Numbered from the stretch's first letter, positions 14,921 through 24,798 are shown. The stretch is 40,138 bases of DNA from Sphingopyxis granuli NBRC 100800 (GCF_001591045.1 NZ_BCUA01000034.1:1-40138), one strand, 5' to 3'. Notes: generated by a model not told the origin, from the sequence alone. Numbers and translations are program-made.

Positions 14921-16516
14921 CTAGCCTTTCCTGCCTTTCTGCCGGTCCTCGGCTTCCTTGAAGATTTCGGCCAGCTTGGCGCGGGCTTCGTCGATCTTGC
15001 TCTCGTCGATCAGGTCGACGGTCGCGCGGATCTTGTTTTCCTTTTCGGTGCCGTGCGCGGCGAAGGCGATCGGCGACAGCACCGATCGCGCGAGGTCGCC
15101 CTTGTTCTCGTCGAGCAGCTGGCGGGCCAGGATCAGCCGGTAAAGCGCGTCATATTTGGCATAGTCCCACGCGCTTTCGAGGATGACCAGCGCGTCCTCG
15201 GGAATCGGCTCGCCCGCCTCGCGATAGGACATGTAATAGCCGATCATCGGCCGCGGGTCCTTCTGGTCGAGCTTGTGCGCCTTGACCAGCCAGGGGCGTG
15301 CCTGGGCATACAGCGCCTTGTCCTTGTTTTCGTCGGCACGCGCCAGGAAGATCGAACCCATCAGGAAATTGGCGAAGGAGCTGTCGGGCGCCAGCGCCAG
15401 CGCGCGCTTTGCCGCGGCTTCGGCCTCGTCGAAATTCCTCGCGTCCAGATGCGCCTCAGCGACGATCAGCTGCGCTTTCAGATTGTCGGGATAGGCCGCG
15501 CCCTTGCCGGACAGGTCGCGCGCGACATCCTTTGCCTCCTTGCGGTCGACCCCGCGCTGCGAACGGATATATTCGCGCATCAGCGCTTCCTCGGCCGGGG
15601 GCAGCTGGCGCAGCGCCACCGCGGGCTCGGGAACCGCGTTCGGCGGCGAGACCATCACCGGGAACTGGTTGCGGCCCTTGTATTTGCGCAGCTCGGCCTG
15701 CAGCGTGTCGAGGTTGCCGAAGATCCGTTTCGCCGCGGTCAGGCTGTCCTCGCCCTTGTTGAGCGCCGCCAGATAGGCGGGAAGCTGCCCCCGGCGCTCT
15801 TCGTTGAAGTTCAGATAGTGCGACAGCAGCCAGCCGAAGGCGTAGGATTGATACTGTTCGAGCCCGGTCAGCTTCACCTTGTGGTCAAACAGGCGGGACA
15901 ATCGCACGTCGGGCAATTGCTTGAGCGCGGCGCCGCGCGCCTGCGGCACCAGCCCGCCGACGAAGCTGCCGTCGTCGCGGAATTCGACCGTGCTGTACAG
16001 CTCGGCGAACCCTTCCGAATACCAGGCGGGATAGGCGGTACTGAAATTGGTCAGCATGAAATGGTGCGTATATTCGTGGAACAGCACCTGCTCGGTATCG
16101 AGGGTCGGGCCGCTGCTGCTGCGCCGGACGCTGCTCATGTCGCGGCGCTTTTCGCGCGCGGGGACGAAGGCGACGGTCGAGCCGGCGCGCGGGATATAGA
16201 AACCCGCGATGCCCGACCCCGGCGCTCCGGCGACATAGGCGATGTCGTCGATGTCGCCGCTGCGGAACACTTTCACCTTGTTCGCCTCGCCCATGTCGGG
16301 CCCCGGAATCGGATAGCCCTGAAGATAGCGCAGCGCATTGTCGTAGCGTTCGAGCAGGCGTGCGAACTGTTCGGCGTCGTCCTTCTTGCTTTCGGAATAG
16401 ACGATGAAATGCGCGGTTTCGGCCTGCCACCATTCGGCGCGCGCGCTGGCACCGATCGCCATCGCCGCCAATGCCGTCCCGACGCTGATCGCGCGTACCC
16501 AGCCCTGCAATTTCAC
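14921..16516 (-). CDS. Secreted TPR protein with gluzincin-type HExxH metalloprotease motif (DUF1570-like)
   Basis: A 531-aa exported protein. The signal peptide is residues about 6-27 (VRAISVGTALAAMAIGASARA). The motif HEYTH (147-151), followed by WYSEGFAE (about 166-173), gives the two His and the distal Glu of a gluzincin zinc site, as in DUF1570-type peptidases. From about residue 330 onward there are TPR-like repeats (AEAHLDARNFDEAEAAAKRA and similar). The start is GTG at 16516 with GAGGAG 7 bases upstream; a longer frame from 16579 lacks this. A likely role is periplasmic proteolysis or scaffold binding; the substrate is unknown. It is downstream of priA on the same strand with a 78-base gap. 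Confidence 0.8.
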   Translation of the reverse strand: MKLQGWVRAISVGTALAAMAIGASARAEWWQAETAHFIVYSESKKDDAEQFARLLERYDNALRYLQGYPIPGPDMGEANKVKVFRSGDIDDIAYVAGAPGSGIAGFYIPRAGSTVAFVPAREKRRDMSSVRRSSSGPTLDTEQVLFHEYTHHFMLTNFSTAYPAWYSEGFAELYSTVEFRDDGSFVGGLVPQARGAALKQLPDVRLSRLFDHKVKLTGLEQYQSYAFGWLLSHYLNFNEERRGQLPAYLAALNKGEDSLTAAKRIFGNLDTLQAELRKYKGRNQFPVMVSPPNAVPEPAVALRQLPPAEEALMREYIRSQRGVDRKEAKDVARDLSGKGAAYPDNLKAQLIVAEAHLDARNFDEAEAAAKRALALAPDSSFANFLMGSIFLARADENKDKALYAQARPWLVKAHKLDQKDPRPMIGYYMSYREAGEPIPEDALVILESAWDYAKYDALYRLILARQLLDENKGDLARSVLSPIAFAAHGTEKENKIRATVDLIDESKIDEARAKLAEIFKEAEDRQKGRKG

Positions 16517-16594
16517 TCGCCCGCTCCTCGAACAGATGTCCTGACGCCGAGGGCTAGCAACTACGGCCCGCGATTCCAATGCCCCGATCGGTCG

Positions 16595-18763
16595 TCAGAC
16601 GAAGCTGTAGGGATCTATGTCGATCGCGAGGCGTGCCTTGGCGGGCCAGTCGATGCGTCCGACCCAGTCGCGGATCGCGCCCTGCAGGTCGAAGCTGCGC
16701 GGGGCGTGCAGCAGCAGGCGAAAGCGGTGCCGTCCGCGCAGCATCGCGAGCGGCGCGGGGGCGGGGCCATAGATGGCGAGGCCGTCGGCGACCGGCGCCT
16801 TCTCCCCCAGCCGCTGCGCGACGCCGCGCGCCACCTCCATCTCCTCCGACGAGATGACGAGCGCGGCGAAGCGGCCGTAGGGCGGCGCCCCCGCCTGCCG
16901 TCGCGCAGCGGCCTCCGCGGCGTAGAAGCCCTCGCGGTCGTTCGCGACCAGCGCCGCCATCACCGGGGCGTCGGGGACGCGCGTCTGGATCAGCACCTCG
17001 CCCGGCTTCACCCCGCGTCCGGCGCGTCCGGCGACCTGCGCGATCTGCTGGAAGGTGCGTTCCGACGCGCGCAGGTCGCCGCCGTCGAGGCCGAGGTCGG
17101 CATCGACCACCCCGACCAGCGTCAGGTTCGGGAAATGATAGCCCTTGGTGACGAGCTGGGTGCCAATGATGATGTCGACGAGACCGCCCTCGACCGCGTC
17201 GACGAACTCGGCTGCCTTGGCGGGCGACCACAGGGTGTCGCTGGTGACGATGGCGGTGCGCGCTTCGGGAAAGCGCTCGGCGACCTCATCGGCGATCCGC
17301 TCGACGCCGGGGCCGCAGGCGACGAGGCTGTCCTCGTCCTCGCACTCGGGGCACAGGCGCGGCGGCGGCATGACATGGCCGCAATGATGGCAGGCGAGAC
17401 GGTGGACGAGCCGGTGCTCGACCATCCACGCGGTGCAGTTCGGGCACTGGATGCGATGACCGCAGGTGCGGCAGAGCGTCAGCGGCGCGAAGCCCCGCCG
17501 GTTGAGGAACAGCAGGCTCTGCTCGCCCTTCTGCAGCCGATCCCCCAGCGCATCGACGAGCGGCGGCGCCAGCCAGCGGCCGCGGTCGGGCGGATCGATC
17601 CGCATGTCGATCGCCGAGAGGTCGGGCAGCGTCGCGCCGCCATAGCGCGCGGGCAGGACGATGTGGCGATAGCGTCCCGCCTCGACCTGCGCGAGGCTTT
17701 CGAGCGCGGGGGTCGCGCTGGCGAGGATCACCGGCAGTTTCTCGAACGCCCCGCGCATCACCGCGACGTCGCGGGCGTGATAATGGACGCCGTCCTCTTG
17801 CTTGAAGCTCGTTTCGTGCGCCTCGTCGACGACGATCAGGCCCAGCCGGGCATAGGGCAGGAACAGCGCCGACCGGGCGCCGACGACGATCTTCGCGTCG
17901 CCGCGCGCGATCGCGTGCCAGGCGCGGCGGCGCTCGGTCGAGCGCAGCCCCGAATGCCATGCGACCGGCTCGCAGCCGAAGCGCGCGGCGAAGCGCGTCA
18001 GCATCGGCTCGGTCAGGGCGATCTCGGGCAACAGGACGAGCGCCTGCCCGCCCGTTTCGACCGCGGCGGCAATCGCCTCCATATAAACTTCGGTCTTGCC
18101 TGATCCCGTGACACCGTCGAGCAGCAGCGTCTCGAAGCGTGCGGCGGCGACGGCATCGCGGAGTTCGCCGGCGGCGGCGGCCTGCTCGGCGGAGAGGGCG
18201 GGCGGCGCGAAGGCCGGATCGGGCTCGGGATAGGGGGTGTCGGCCGACACGCTCACCGCCTCGAGCGCGCCCGCCTGGACGAGGCCGCGGATTACCCCGT
18301 CGCTGACCTCGGCAAGCGCCGCCAACTCGCGCACGGTGCCCTGCCGGCCGCCGATCTTTTCCAGCGCCACCGTCCGCTGCGGCGTCATCCGCGGCGGCAG
18401 CGCGCCCGTCGCGCGATATTCGATGATCGGGCGGCGCGCGTCGGCAAAAGCGGCGCCGGGCAGCACCATCCGCAGCACCGCGCCCGGTGGGGCGAGATAA
18501 TAGTCGCTCGTCCATTCGACGAGGCGGCGCAGCGGCGCGGGCACCGGCGGCACCGGCACGACCTCGTACAGGTTGCGCAGCCGGTTGTCGCCGACCGGAT
18601 CGGGTGCGCCGAAGCTCGCATCCTCCCACACCGCGCCGCCCATGCGCCGCGGCCCGAGCGGCGCGACGACGACGCTGCCGAGCGGCGCCTCGGTGCCCTG
18701 CGGCACGCGATAGTCGAGCGGCCCGAGGGCGGCAGTCAGAAGGAGGACGCGGGCGCGGGTCAT
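16595..18763 (-). CDS. priA: Primosomal protein N' (PriA), replication-restart helicase
   Basis: A 722-aa PriA of normal length, a 3'-to-5' SF2 helicase that reloads the replisome at stalled forks. The N-terminal DNA-binding domain begins MTRARVLLLTAALGPLDYRVP. Walker A is GVTGSGKTEVY (about 217-227) and the DEAH box LIVVDEAH is near 310. The paired zinc-binding cysteines (CRTCGHRIQCPNC...CHHCGHVMPPPRLCPEC) lie at about 425-465. The C-terminal helicase core follows (GTQLVTKGYHFPN, QVAGRAGRG). I chose ATG at 18763; the longer in-frame extension to 18988 crosses REP-like repeats and is not coding. The ribosome site is weak. Confidence 0.97.
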   Translation of the reverse strand: MTRARVLLLTAALGPLDYRVPQGTEAPLGSVVVAPLGPRRMGGAVWEDASFGAPDPVGDNRLRNLYEVVPVPPVPAPLRRLVEWTSDYYLAPPGAVLRMVLPGAAFADARRPIIEYRATGALPPRMTPQRTVALEKIGGRQGTVRELAALAEVSDGVIRGLVQAGALEAVSVSADTPYPEPDPAFAPPALSAEQAAAAGELRDAVAAARFETLLLDGVTGSGKTEVYMEAIAAAVETGGQALVLLPEIALTEPMLTRFAARFGCEPVAWHSGLRSTERRRAWHAIARGDAKIVVGARSALFLPYARLGLIVVDEAHETSFKQEDGVHYHARDVAVMRGAFEKLPVILASATPALESLAQVEAGRYRHIVLPARYGGATLPDLSAIDMRIDPPDRGRWLAPPLVDALGDRLQKGEQSLLFLNRRGFAPLTLCRTCGHRIQCPNCTAWMVEHRLVHRLACHHCGHVMPPPRLCPECEDEDSLVACGPGVERIADEVAERFPEARTAIVTSDTLWSPAKAAEFVDAVEGGLVDIIIGTQLVTKGYHFPNLTLVGVVDADLGLDGGDLRASERTFQQIAQVAGRAGRGVKPGEVLIQTRVPDAPVMAALVANDREGFYAAEAAARRQAGAPPYGRFAALVISSEEMEVARGVAQRLGEKAPVADGLAIYGPAPAPLAMLRGRHRFRLLLHAPRSFDLQGAIRDWVGRIDWPAKARLAIDIDPYSFV

Positions 18764-19013
18764 CTGTGGGGAGGATATAGGGCGGCCGGTAAAATAGGAA
18801 AGCGGACGCGGCGCCGGAAAATGGATGCGCGCAGAGACGCAGTGATTTCGGTTCACGCGGAGACGCGGAGAATATGGCGCGAGCCATAAATCTGCACCGT
18901 TCGCCCTGAGCTTGTCGAAGGGCCGTTCTTTCTCTTTGGCGCCGCAAGAAGAACAGTGCTTCCCCCGGACTTGATCCGGGGTCAGCACGAACGAAAACAG
19001 CGGTGATCCAGAT
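18764..19013. repeat. Intergenic REP-like palindromes upstream of priA
   Basis: About 250 non-coding bases. They contain a GCCCTGAGCTTGTCGAAGGGC element (about 18903-18923) and the palindrome CCCCGGA-CTTGA-TCCGGGG (18963-18981). Both match extragenic repeat types common in sphingomonads. Short 'GAGACGC(A/G)G' direct repeats lie near 18834-18870. No gene is seen. Confidence 0.55.
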
Positions 19014-20120
19014 TTAACGCGCGGCGTTTTGGAAAGCGGCCAGCGCTGCTTCCTTCACCCGCGGTTTCGCCGGCTTGGGGCGCCGGAACCAGAAGGTCCA
19101 GACCGCGAGGCTTCCCAGCATCGTCATCGACAGGCCCGAGATCGTCAGGACGAGCCGCCACAAAAGGCCGCCGACCTTGCCCGAATGGATCGGATAGGCC
19201 TTGTTGAACGCCTGCGCGCCCGCGGGCATCGCGAGCGCGTCGCGCGCGCCGAGCAGCTTTCCCGTCGCGGCGTCGAACCACAGGGTCGAGCGGCCGTTGG
19301 GCAGCCATTCGGCCTGCTGGCGCATCCGCAGCATGATCGGGCCGCCGTCCTTCGCGGGCAGGCTGAGGATGCGGAACTCGGCATCGGGGAAGCGTCGGCG
19401 CGCTTCGCCCAGCATCGCCGCATAATCGGGTTTGGCGGCGAGCGGGCCGCCCGTGTATTTCGGCGGTTCCATCGCCTTCACCGTTTCGGCGACCGAACCG
19501 AAGGGCGCGACCATCGCCATCGCGAAGGGGCGAAAGATCATCATCGTGCCGGTGACGACCGACAGCAGCAGCAACGGTGCGACGACGATGCCGAGGTCGC
19601 GGTGGTGCATGACGATCGCCGGCCGGCTCATTCGCTTCGGCCACAGGCGGAAGCGGAAAGTGCGGCGCGTGCGCCACCACAGGATGACGCCCGAGAGGAT
19701 GAAGAACAGGCCGCACAGCCCCGCGGTGCCGATCACCCATTCGCCGGTGTCGCCGGTGAACAGATGATGGTGGAAATCGAAGATCCACAGCTCGGGCCGC
19801 TCCCACTGGCTCGCCCACTGCGTAGCGACTTGTCCCGTCTGGTCGGCGTAGAGGCCGGCGCCGTCGCCGAAGCGCGCCTGGTGCAGTCCGAAACCGTCGC
19901 TGGCATAGATGATGCCCTGCGGCGCCTGCGGCAGCGCCATGATCCGCTCGGTCGCGGCGACGGTGCTCGCTAGGTCGGTGCGCAGCGGATCGCCGGCATG
20001 CGCGACGCCGATCCACGCATATTTGTGCAGCAGGATGGTGCCCGACAGGCCGAGCAGCGCCAGCACGAGGCCGATCAGGCCGCCGGTCCAGCGGTGCAGC
20101 GTGTCGAGCAGTTTCATCAT
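19014..20120 (-). CDS. PepSY-associated transmembrane protein (iron-siderophore uptake partner)
   Basis: A 368-aa inner-membrane protein of the PepSY_TM family. The first helix spans about residues 10-32 (WTGGLIGLVLALLGLSGTILL). Further helices lie at about 135-158, 185-205 and near the C-terminus (335-355), with periplasmic PepSY-like stretches between. His-rich spots (FDFHHHLF; VMHHRDLG) could ligate heme, as in related ferric-siderophore reductases. The start is at tandem ATGs (20120/20117), 13 bases after the TonB-receptor stop, so both genes form one operon. A probable job is reductive release or inner-membrane handling of the siderophore taken up by that receptor. Confidence 0.85.
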   Translation of the reverse strand: MMKLLDTLHRWTGGLIGLVLALLGLSGTILLHKYAWIGVAHAGDPLRTDLASTVAATERIMALPQAPQGIIYASDGFGLHQARFGDGAGLYADQTGQVATQWASQWERPELWIFDFHHHLFTGDTGEWVIGTAGLCGLFFILSGVILWWRTRRTFRFRLWPKRMSRPAIVMHHRDLGIVVAPLLLLSVVTGTMMIFRPFAMAMVAPFGSVAETVKAMEPPKYTGGPLAAKPDYAAMLGEARRRFPDAEFRILSLPAKDGGPIMLRMRQQAEWLPNGRSTLWFDAATGKLLGARDALAMPAGAQAFNKAYPIHSGKVGGLLWRLVLTISGLSMTMLGSLAVWTFWFRRPKPAKPRVKEAALAAFQNAAR

Positions 20121-20133
20121 CGGTGGGTCATGC

Positions 20134-22338
20134 CTAGAAACGATAATCCCAGCCGAGCGTGAAGGTGCGTCCGCGGCCGGCGAAGTTGAAGAAATTGTCT
20201 GTCGGTCGCTGGGTGTCGCTCGCATAGCTGATATATTGCCGGTCGAACAGATTCTGCACCGCAAGGCTGATGCCGCCGAGCCGGGTCTGATAGCGCAGGA
20301 TGGCGTCGGTCAGATTATAGCCCTCGAAATCGTTGCGCGCGTCGCGACCCGGCCCCCGGAAGGTGCGCGCGAGATAGAATTGCGTCTGGACGCGCGCGGA
20401 CAGGGGGCCCTTCGCATAGGCGGCGGCGAGGTTGAGCCGGTCGGGCGAGATATTGGCGCCGTCGAGATCGGTGTCGACCGCCCCGTCGCCGTCATTGTCG
20501 AACCGGCCTTCGATATGCGCATAGCCCGCCGACAGCGTCAGCCCGTCGATCGGCATCCGCACCGCGAGGTTGAGTTCGAGCCCCTCGATCTCGACGCGCT
20601 GGCGCACGACGTCGAAGATGCCGTCGGGACGCGCGATCAGAAGCTGCCCCTTGGTGCTCGTCGACCAGAAATAGGTCGCGGTCGCGTCGAGCGGCCCGCG
20701 CTTCACCTCGACCCCGATCTCGCGGTTGTTCGAGACGATCGGCGCGATATCGAGATAATTGTCGATATCGACCCCTGTCCTGCTCACCGCGCGGGTGATG
20801 CGGCCGACGTCGGGGACGGTATAGCCCTCGGCATAGCTGGCATAGGCTCGGATGCCCGGCACCGGCTCGACGATCAGGCCGCCGTTGACCAGCACGTCGT
20901 CGAAGCTCGGGCTGCCGCCCCCGACGTCGACGCCGCCATAGGTCGACGGGCCGCAGGGCCCGGTCGGCACCGCCGGGGGCGCGGGGCACGCGACGAAGGT
21001 GTTGGCGGCGAGCGTGTGATAATCGGCAATGCTGATCTTCACATCCTCGTAGCGCGCGCCGCCGGCGAGGCGGACGACGCCATCGAACAATTTGAGGTTC
21101 GCCTGGCCGAAGGGCGCGAAGCTGCGGAACTTGGTCGGCGGTACCCATGCACGATTCGTGGTGATCAGCCGCTGCTCGCTTTCGTCCCACAGCGCGTCGA
21201 AGCCCGCGATCAGCGTCAGTGCCTCGAAACCCGGAACCGCGCGCTCATAGCTGATCTTGGCGCCGACCTTGCGGCTGCGGTTCTGCGACTGGTCAAACAG
21301 CGTGCCGACGGGCGCGATCGCCGGGTCCTGAAAGCTGGCGATCGGATTGGGCTCGCCGCCGAACGTGTCGCGGGTGCGGTTCCAGAACAGCTGGCTGACG
21401 AAATTGCCGCCGCCCAGTTGCGGGTCGGTCAGCGACAGCGCGACGCTTTCGGTCCGGCTCGCGGCGGGAACGCCCGGCGGCGTTCCGCGCGCCTGGGTGG
21501 TGGGGATGCCCCCCGCCTTGTTGCCCGCGACCGGCGCATAGTCGCCGTCGCCCTTCATCTCGTAGCGGCTGGCGATCAGGTCGAGCCGCATCGTGTCGGT
21601 GACGGCATAGCCGAAGCGGCCGAAGAGCGAGAGCGTCTTCGAATCCATCGTTTCGCCCTGCGTCAGGTTGATGCCGACCGGACGTCCCTCGCCATCGCGA
21701 AAGATGCCGCGGATTTCATAGGCAGCGCCGACCGTGGCGTCGAACCGCCCCGCCTTGTACTGGACGAGCCCGGCCGCCTTGCCGCCCATGCCGGCGCCCG
21801 AAAATTCGTCGTCGGCGGTGCCCTGGAGTAGGAAGCGGCCGGACACGCCGTCGGTCTTCGGCGCGCCCACCGTCACCTGGTTGACGATGCCGCCGGTGCC
21901 GCCGATCCCCTGCAATGCGTTCGAGCCGTAGATGACCTCGACCCGGTCGATGAAGAAGCCGTCGATGGTGAAGCCGTCGCGGCTGCCGTCGCGCAGCGGG
22001 TTCGACTGCGGAATGCCGTTGATCGCATAGAGCGGCGCGCGCCCGCGCAGCGTTTCGCCGGCGCCCGACAATTTCTGCCGGGTGGGGGAGAAGCTGGGGG
22101 TCAGCGTCGCCACCGCGTCGGCGATCGACCCCGAAATCGCGATCTGCTGTTCCAGCGCCTGCTTGTCGATCAGGTCGATCGTCAGCGGCAGCGCATTGGG
22201 TGGCAGGACGGTGCGCGCCGCGGTGACGATGATGGCCTCGTCAGCGTCGGCGCTGTCGGGCGCTGCGGTGCTTTGGGCATGGGCGGGCGACGAAAGCGCG
22301 GTGCAGGCCAGCACTGCGGCGAAATATCTGCGATTCAT
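20134..22338 (-). CDS. TonB-dependent outer-membrane receptor, siderophore type
   Basis: A 734-aa receptor. The signal peptide (residues 1-22) ends in AHAQ. A TonB-box-like EAIIVTAAR (about 34-42), a plug domain (about 45-160, with RGRAPLYAING) and a 22-strand-type barrel follow, ending in the canonical C-terminal Phe (FTLGWDYRF). It has no N-terminal STN signalling domain. The ATG at 22338 has CAGGAG 7 bases upstream. A Fur-like palindrome lies 31 bases further up, so iron repression is likely. It is co-transcribed with the PepSY_TM gene. The ligand is probably a ferric siderophore; the exact compound is not predictable. Confidence 0.92.
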   Translation of the reverse strand: MNRRYFAAVLACTALSSPAHAQSTAAPDSADADEAIIVTAARTVLPPNALPLTIDLIDKQALEQQIAISGSIADAVATLTPSFSPTRQKLSGAGETLRGRAPLYAINGIPQSNPLRDGSRDGFTIDGFFIDRVEVIYGSNALQGIGGTGGIVNQVTVGAPKTDGVSGRFLLQGTADDEFSGAGMGGKAAGLVQYKAGRFDATVGAAYEIRGIFRDGEGRPVGINLTQGETMDSKTLSLFGRFGYAVTDTMRLDLIASRYEMKGDGDYAPVAGNKAGGIPTTQARGTPPGVPAASRTESVALSLTDPQLGGGNFVSQLFWNRTRDTFGGEPNPIASFQDPAIAPVGTLFDQSQNRSRKVGAKISYERAVPGFEALTLIAGFDALWDESEQRLITTNRAWVPPTKFRSFAPFGQANLKLFDGVVRLAGGARYEDVKISIADYHTLAANTFVACPAPPAVPTGPCGPSTYGGVDVGGGSPSFDDVLVNGGLIVEPVPGIRAYASYAEGYTVPDVGRITRAVSRTGVDIDNYLDIAPIVSNNREIGVEVKRGPLDATATYFWSTSTKGQLLIARPDGIFDVVRQRVEIEGLELNLAVRMPIDGLTLSAGYAHIEGRFDNDGDGAVDTDLDGANISPDRLNLAAAYAKGPLSARVQTQFYLARTFRGPGRDARNDFEGYNLTDAILRYQTRLGGISLAVQNLFDRQYISYASDTQRPTDNFFNFAGRGRTFTLGWDYRF

Positions 22339-22368
22339 TCTCGGCTCCTGTTCCGGACGCGCTGCTAA

Positions 22369-22383
22369 TGCGAGCTATTCGCA
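22369..22383. promoter_or_regulatory. Fur-like palindrome in a divergent promoter
   Basis: TGCGA-GCTAT-TCGCA is a perfect 5+5 inverted repeat, resembling alphaproteobacterial Fur sites (TGCGAA-type half-sites). It lies between the divergent starts of the TonB receptor (22338) and the patatin-like gene (22482). It most likely governs the receptor operon. Confidence 0.5.
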
Positions 22384-22481
22384 GACGCAAGGGCAAAGCA
22401 GGATCGATGCCGATTTGGTTCGCTTTCGGACGCGGTGTGGAAAATTCGCCACAGTGCGCAAAGCGCGCTATCACCGCCGCC

Positions 22482-24797
22482 ATGCGCGAGAAGGAACTGC
22501 GTTTCGCCCTGATCTGCTATGGCGGCATCAGCCTTGCCGTCTACATGCACGGGATCACCAAGGAGATATGGCGCCTCGCCGCGGCGTCGCGCGCCTTTCA
22601 CGACGGCACCGACGCCGCCGGGTCGGGCGTCGTCTATCGCAAGCTGCTCGCCGCGATCCAGGCGAAGAGCGGGGTGCGGCTGCGCGTGCTCGCCGACATC
22701 GTCGCGGGGGCGAGCGCGGGGGGGATCAACGGCGTCTTCCTGGCGCGGGCGCTCGCCGAGGGCCTGTCGCTCGATCCGCTGACCGAATTGTGGCTCGACG
22801 ATGCCGATGTCGATCGCCTGCTCGACCCCGACGCGCGGCCGCTGTCCGCCGCGACCAAATTCTGGGCGGTACCGATCGCCGGCTGGGCGATGAAGCGGCG
22901 CGGCAACGTCATCGACCGCACCGTGGGCGGGAGCGCGCAGGACGAGGTGCGCGCGAAGCTGTCACGTTTCGTGCGCGCGCGCTGGTTCGAACCGCCCTTC
23001 GGCGGCGCGATCTTCTCCAACCTGCTGCTCGACGCGTTCGACGCGATGGACAAGGCGCCGCGCGGCCCGACCCTTGTGCCGGCGGGACAGCCGGTCGACC
23101 TGTTCGTCTCGGCCACCGATTTCGCGGGGCATAGCATGCCGCTGGCGCTCAACAGCCCGCCGCGCGTCACCGAGCAGGAGCATCGGCTGGTGATGCATTT
23201 CCGGCAGGACGGGCGGGCGGGCAAGCGGCTCGACGACGTGCCGGGCCTGGCCGCGGCGGCGCGGGCGACCGCCAGCTTTCCCGGCGCCTTTCCGCCCTTC
23301 ACGCTGCGCGAACTCGACGGCGTCCTCGCCCAGCGCGGCATCGACTGGCCGGACCGCGACGCCTTCATCAAGGTGCAGCTTCCCGCCGGCAGCGAGGCCG
23401 ATCCCGCCGACCGGGTGCTGATCGACGGATCGGTGCTCGCCAATGCACCCTTCCGCCCGGCCATCGCCGCGCTCAAGCAGCGACCGGCGCGGCGCGAGAT
23501 CGACAGGCGCTTCGTCTATATCGACCCCAAGCCCGATTATCGTTCGATCCGCTTCGGCCGGCATGGCGAGCCGGTCGAGGGCGCCGAAAAGCGGCTGCCG
23601 GGCTTTCTGACGACGATCCTGGGCTCGCTTTCCGAAATCCCGCGCGAACAGCCGATCCGCGACAATGTCGAGGTGATCGAGAGCATGTCGCGGCGCATCC
23701 GCCGCATGCAGCATATCGTCGACGCGATGAAGGTCGAGGTTGAGGAACAGGTGGCGGCGCTGTTCGGTACCACCTTCTTCCTCGACAGCCCGACCCCGGC
23801 GCGCCTCGGCAAGTGGCGCGCCAAGGCGCAGACCGAAGCGGCGGCGCGCGCGGGCTTCGCTTTCGCACCCTACGGCCACCTCAAGCTGTCGGCGGTGGTC
23901 GAGGAACTGGTGGCGCTGGTCGAGCGGCTGGCGCCCTCCGAAGGCGCGATCCACCGCGCGCGGCGGCGCGAGGCGCTGTGGGAGGAGGTGCGGCAGCGCG
24001 GGCTCGACCGCATCTCGGGCAAGCGCGGCGCGGGGGCGAGCGGCGACGCCATCGCCTTCTTCCGCATCCACGACCTCGGCTTCCGCGTCCGCCGGCTGCG
24101 CTTCCTCGCGCGCGAGCTCGACGCGATCGAAGCGACGCGCGACGCGCCCGACCCGGCGTGCGAGGCGATGCACGAGGCGATCTTCGCCGCGCTCGGCCTC
24201 TATCTGGAGCGCGAAGGCGACAACTGGCTCGCCGACCTCGACGTCGCCGAGGATGCCGGGATGGGGGAATGGATCGACGCGATCGGCGACCGGCGCGACC
24301 TCGTCGACGTCGATGCCGAGACCGACGAGCTGATCGCCGCGGCGCTCGCGGCGCTGCCCAAGGATGACCGGCGGACGATGCTGCTCGCCTATCTCGGCTA
24401 TCCCTTTTTCGACATCGCGACGCTGCCGCTGCTGCAGGGCGAGGGATTCGACGAATTCGACCCGATCAAGATCGACCGCATCTCGCCCTCCGACGCGACC
24501 GCGATCCGTCCCGGCGGTGCGGCGGCGATGCTGAAGGGGATCGAGTTCAACAGCTTCGGCGCCTTCTTCAGCCGCGCCTACCGCGAGAACGACTATCTGT
24601 GGGGGCGGCTCCACGGCGCCGACCGCCTGATCGACATCGTGGCGTCGAGCGTGACCGGCGACGGCGCGCTGACGAGCGAGGAACTGGCGGCGATCAAGCG
24701 CCGCGCCTTCCACGCGATACTCGACGAGGAGGACGGCCGGTTGCCGCGGGTGCAGGTGCTGATCGACGAGATACGGGGAGAGATCGGAGCCATCTGA
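22482..24797 (+). CDS. Patatin-like phospholipase/acylhydrolase (patatin-related, TIGR03607 type)
   Basis: A 771-aa protein. The N-terminal patatin domain (about residues 5-370) shows the oxyanion-hole segment CYGGISLAVYMHG (12-24), the nucleophile motif GASAG (Ser78) and the partner Asp in LIDGSVLANAPF. These form a Ser-Asp dyad for acyl-ester hydrolysis. The remaining 400 residues are a helical C-terminal region typical of this long bacterial subfamily. No signal peptide is present. I chose ATG at 22482; an upstream in-frame start at 22368 would run through the Fur-like site. The natural substrate is unknown, with membrane lipid remodelling as a guess. Confidence 0.85.
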   Translation: MREKELRFALICYGGISLAVYMHGITKEIWRLAAASRAFHDGTDAAGSGVVYRKLLAAIQAKSGVRLRVLADIVAGASAGGINGVFLARALAEGLSLDPLTELWLDDADVDRLLDPDARPLSAATKFWAVPIAGWAMKRRGNVIDRTVGGSAQDEVRAKLSRFVRARWFEPPFGGAIFSNLLLDAFDAMDKAPRGPTLVPAGQPVDLFVSATDFAGHSMPLALNSPPRVTEQEHRLVMHFRQDGRAGKRLDDVPGLAAAARATASFPGAFPPFTLRELDGVLAQRGIDWPDRDAFIKVQLPAGSEADPADRVLIDGSVLANAPFRPAIAALKQRPARREIDRRFVYIDPKPDYRSIRFGRHGEPVEGAEKRLPGFLTTILGSLSEIPREQPIRDNVEVIESMSRRIRRMQHIVDAMKVEVEEQVAALFGTTFFLDSPTPARLGKWRAKAQTEAAARAGFAFAPYGHLKLSAVVEELVALVERLAPSEGAIHRARRREALWEEVRQRGLDRISGKRGAGASGDAIAFFRIHDLGFRVRRLRFLARELDAIEATRDAPDPACEAMHEAIFAALGLYLEREGDNWLADLDVAEDAGMGEWIDAIGDRRDLVDVDAETDELIAAALAALPKDDRRTMLLAYLGYPFFDIATLPLLQGEGFDEFDPIKIDRISPSDATAIRPGGAAAMLKGIEFNSFGAFFSRAYRENDYLWGRLHGADRLIDIVASSVTGDGALTSEELAAIKRRAFHAILDEEDGRLPRVQVLIDEIRGEIGAI

Positions 24798-24798
24798 G

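Noticed and set aside
15053..18103. Very long plus-strand frame (over 1000 codons) opposite the TPR protein and priA
   Set aside because: It runs antisense through two recognisable genes and has the Arg/Gly/Ala/Asp-rich make-up of a GC-rich shadow frame. No domain or ribosome site supports it.
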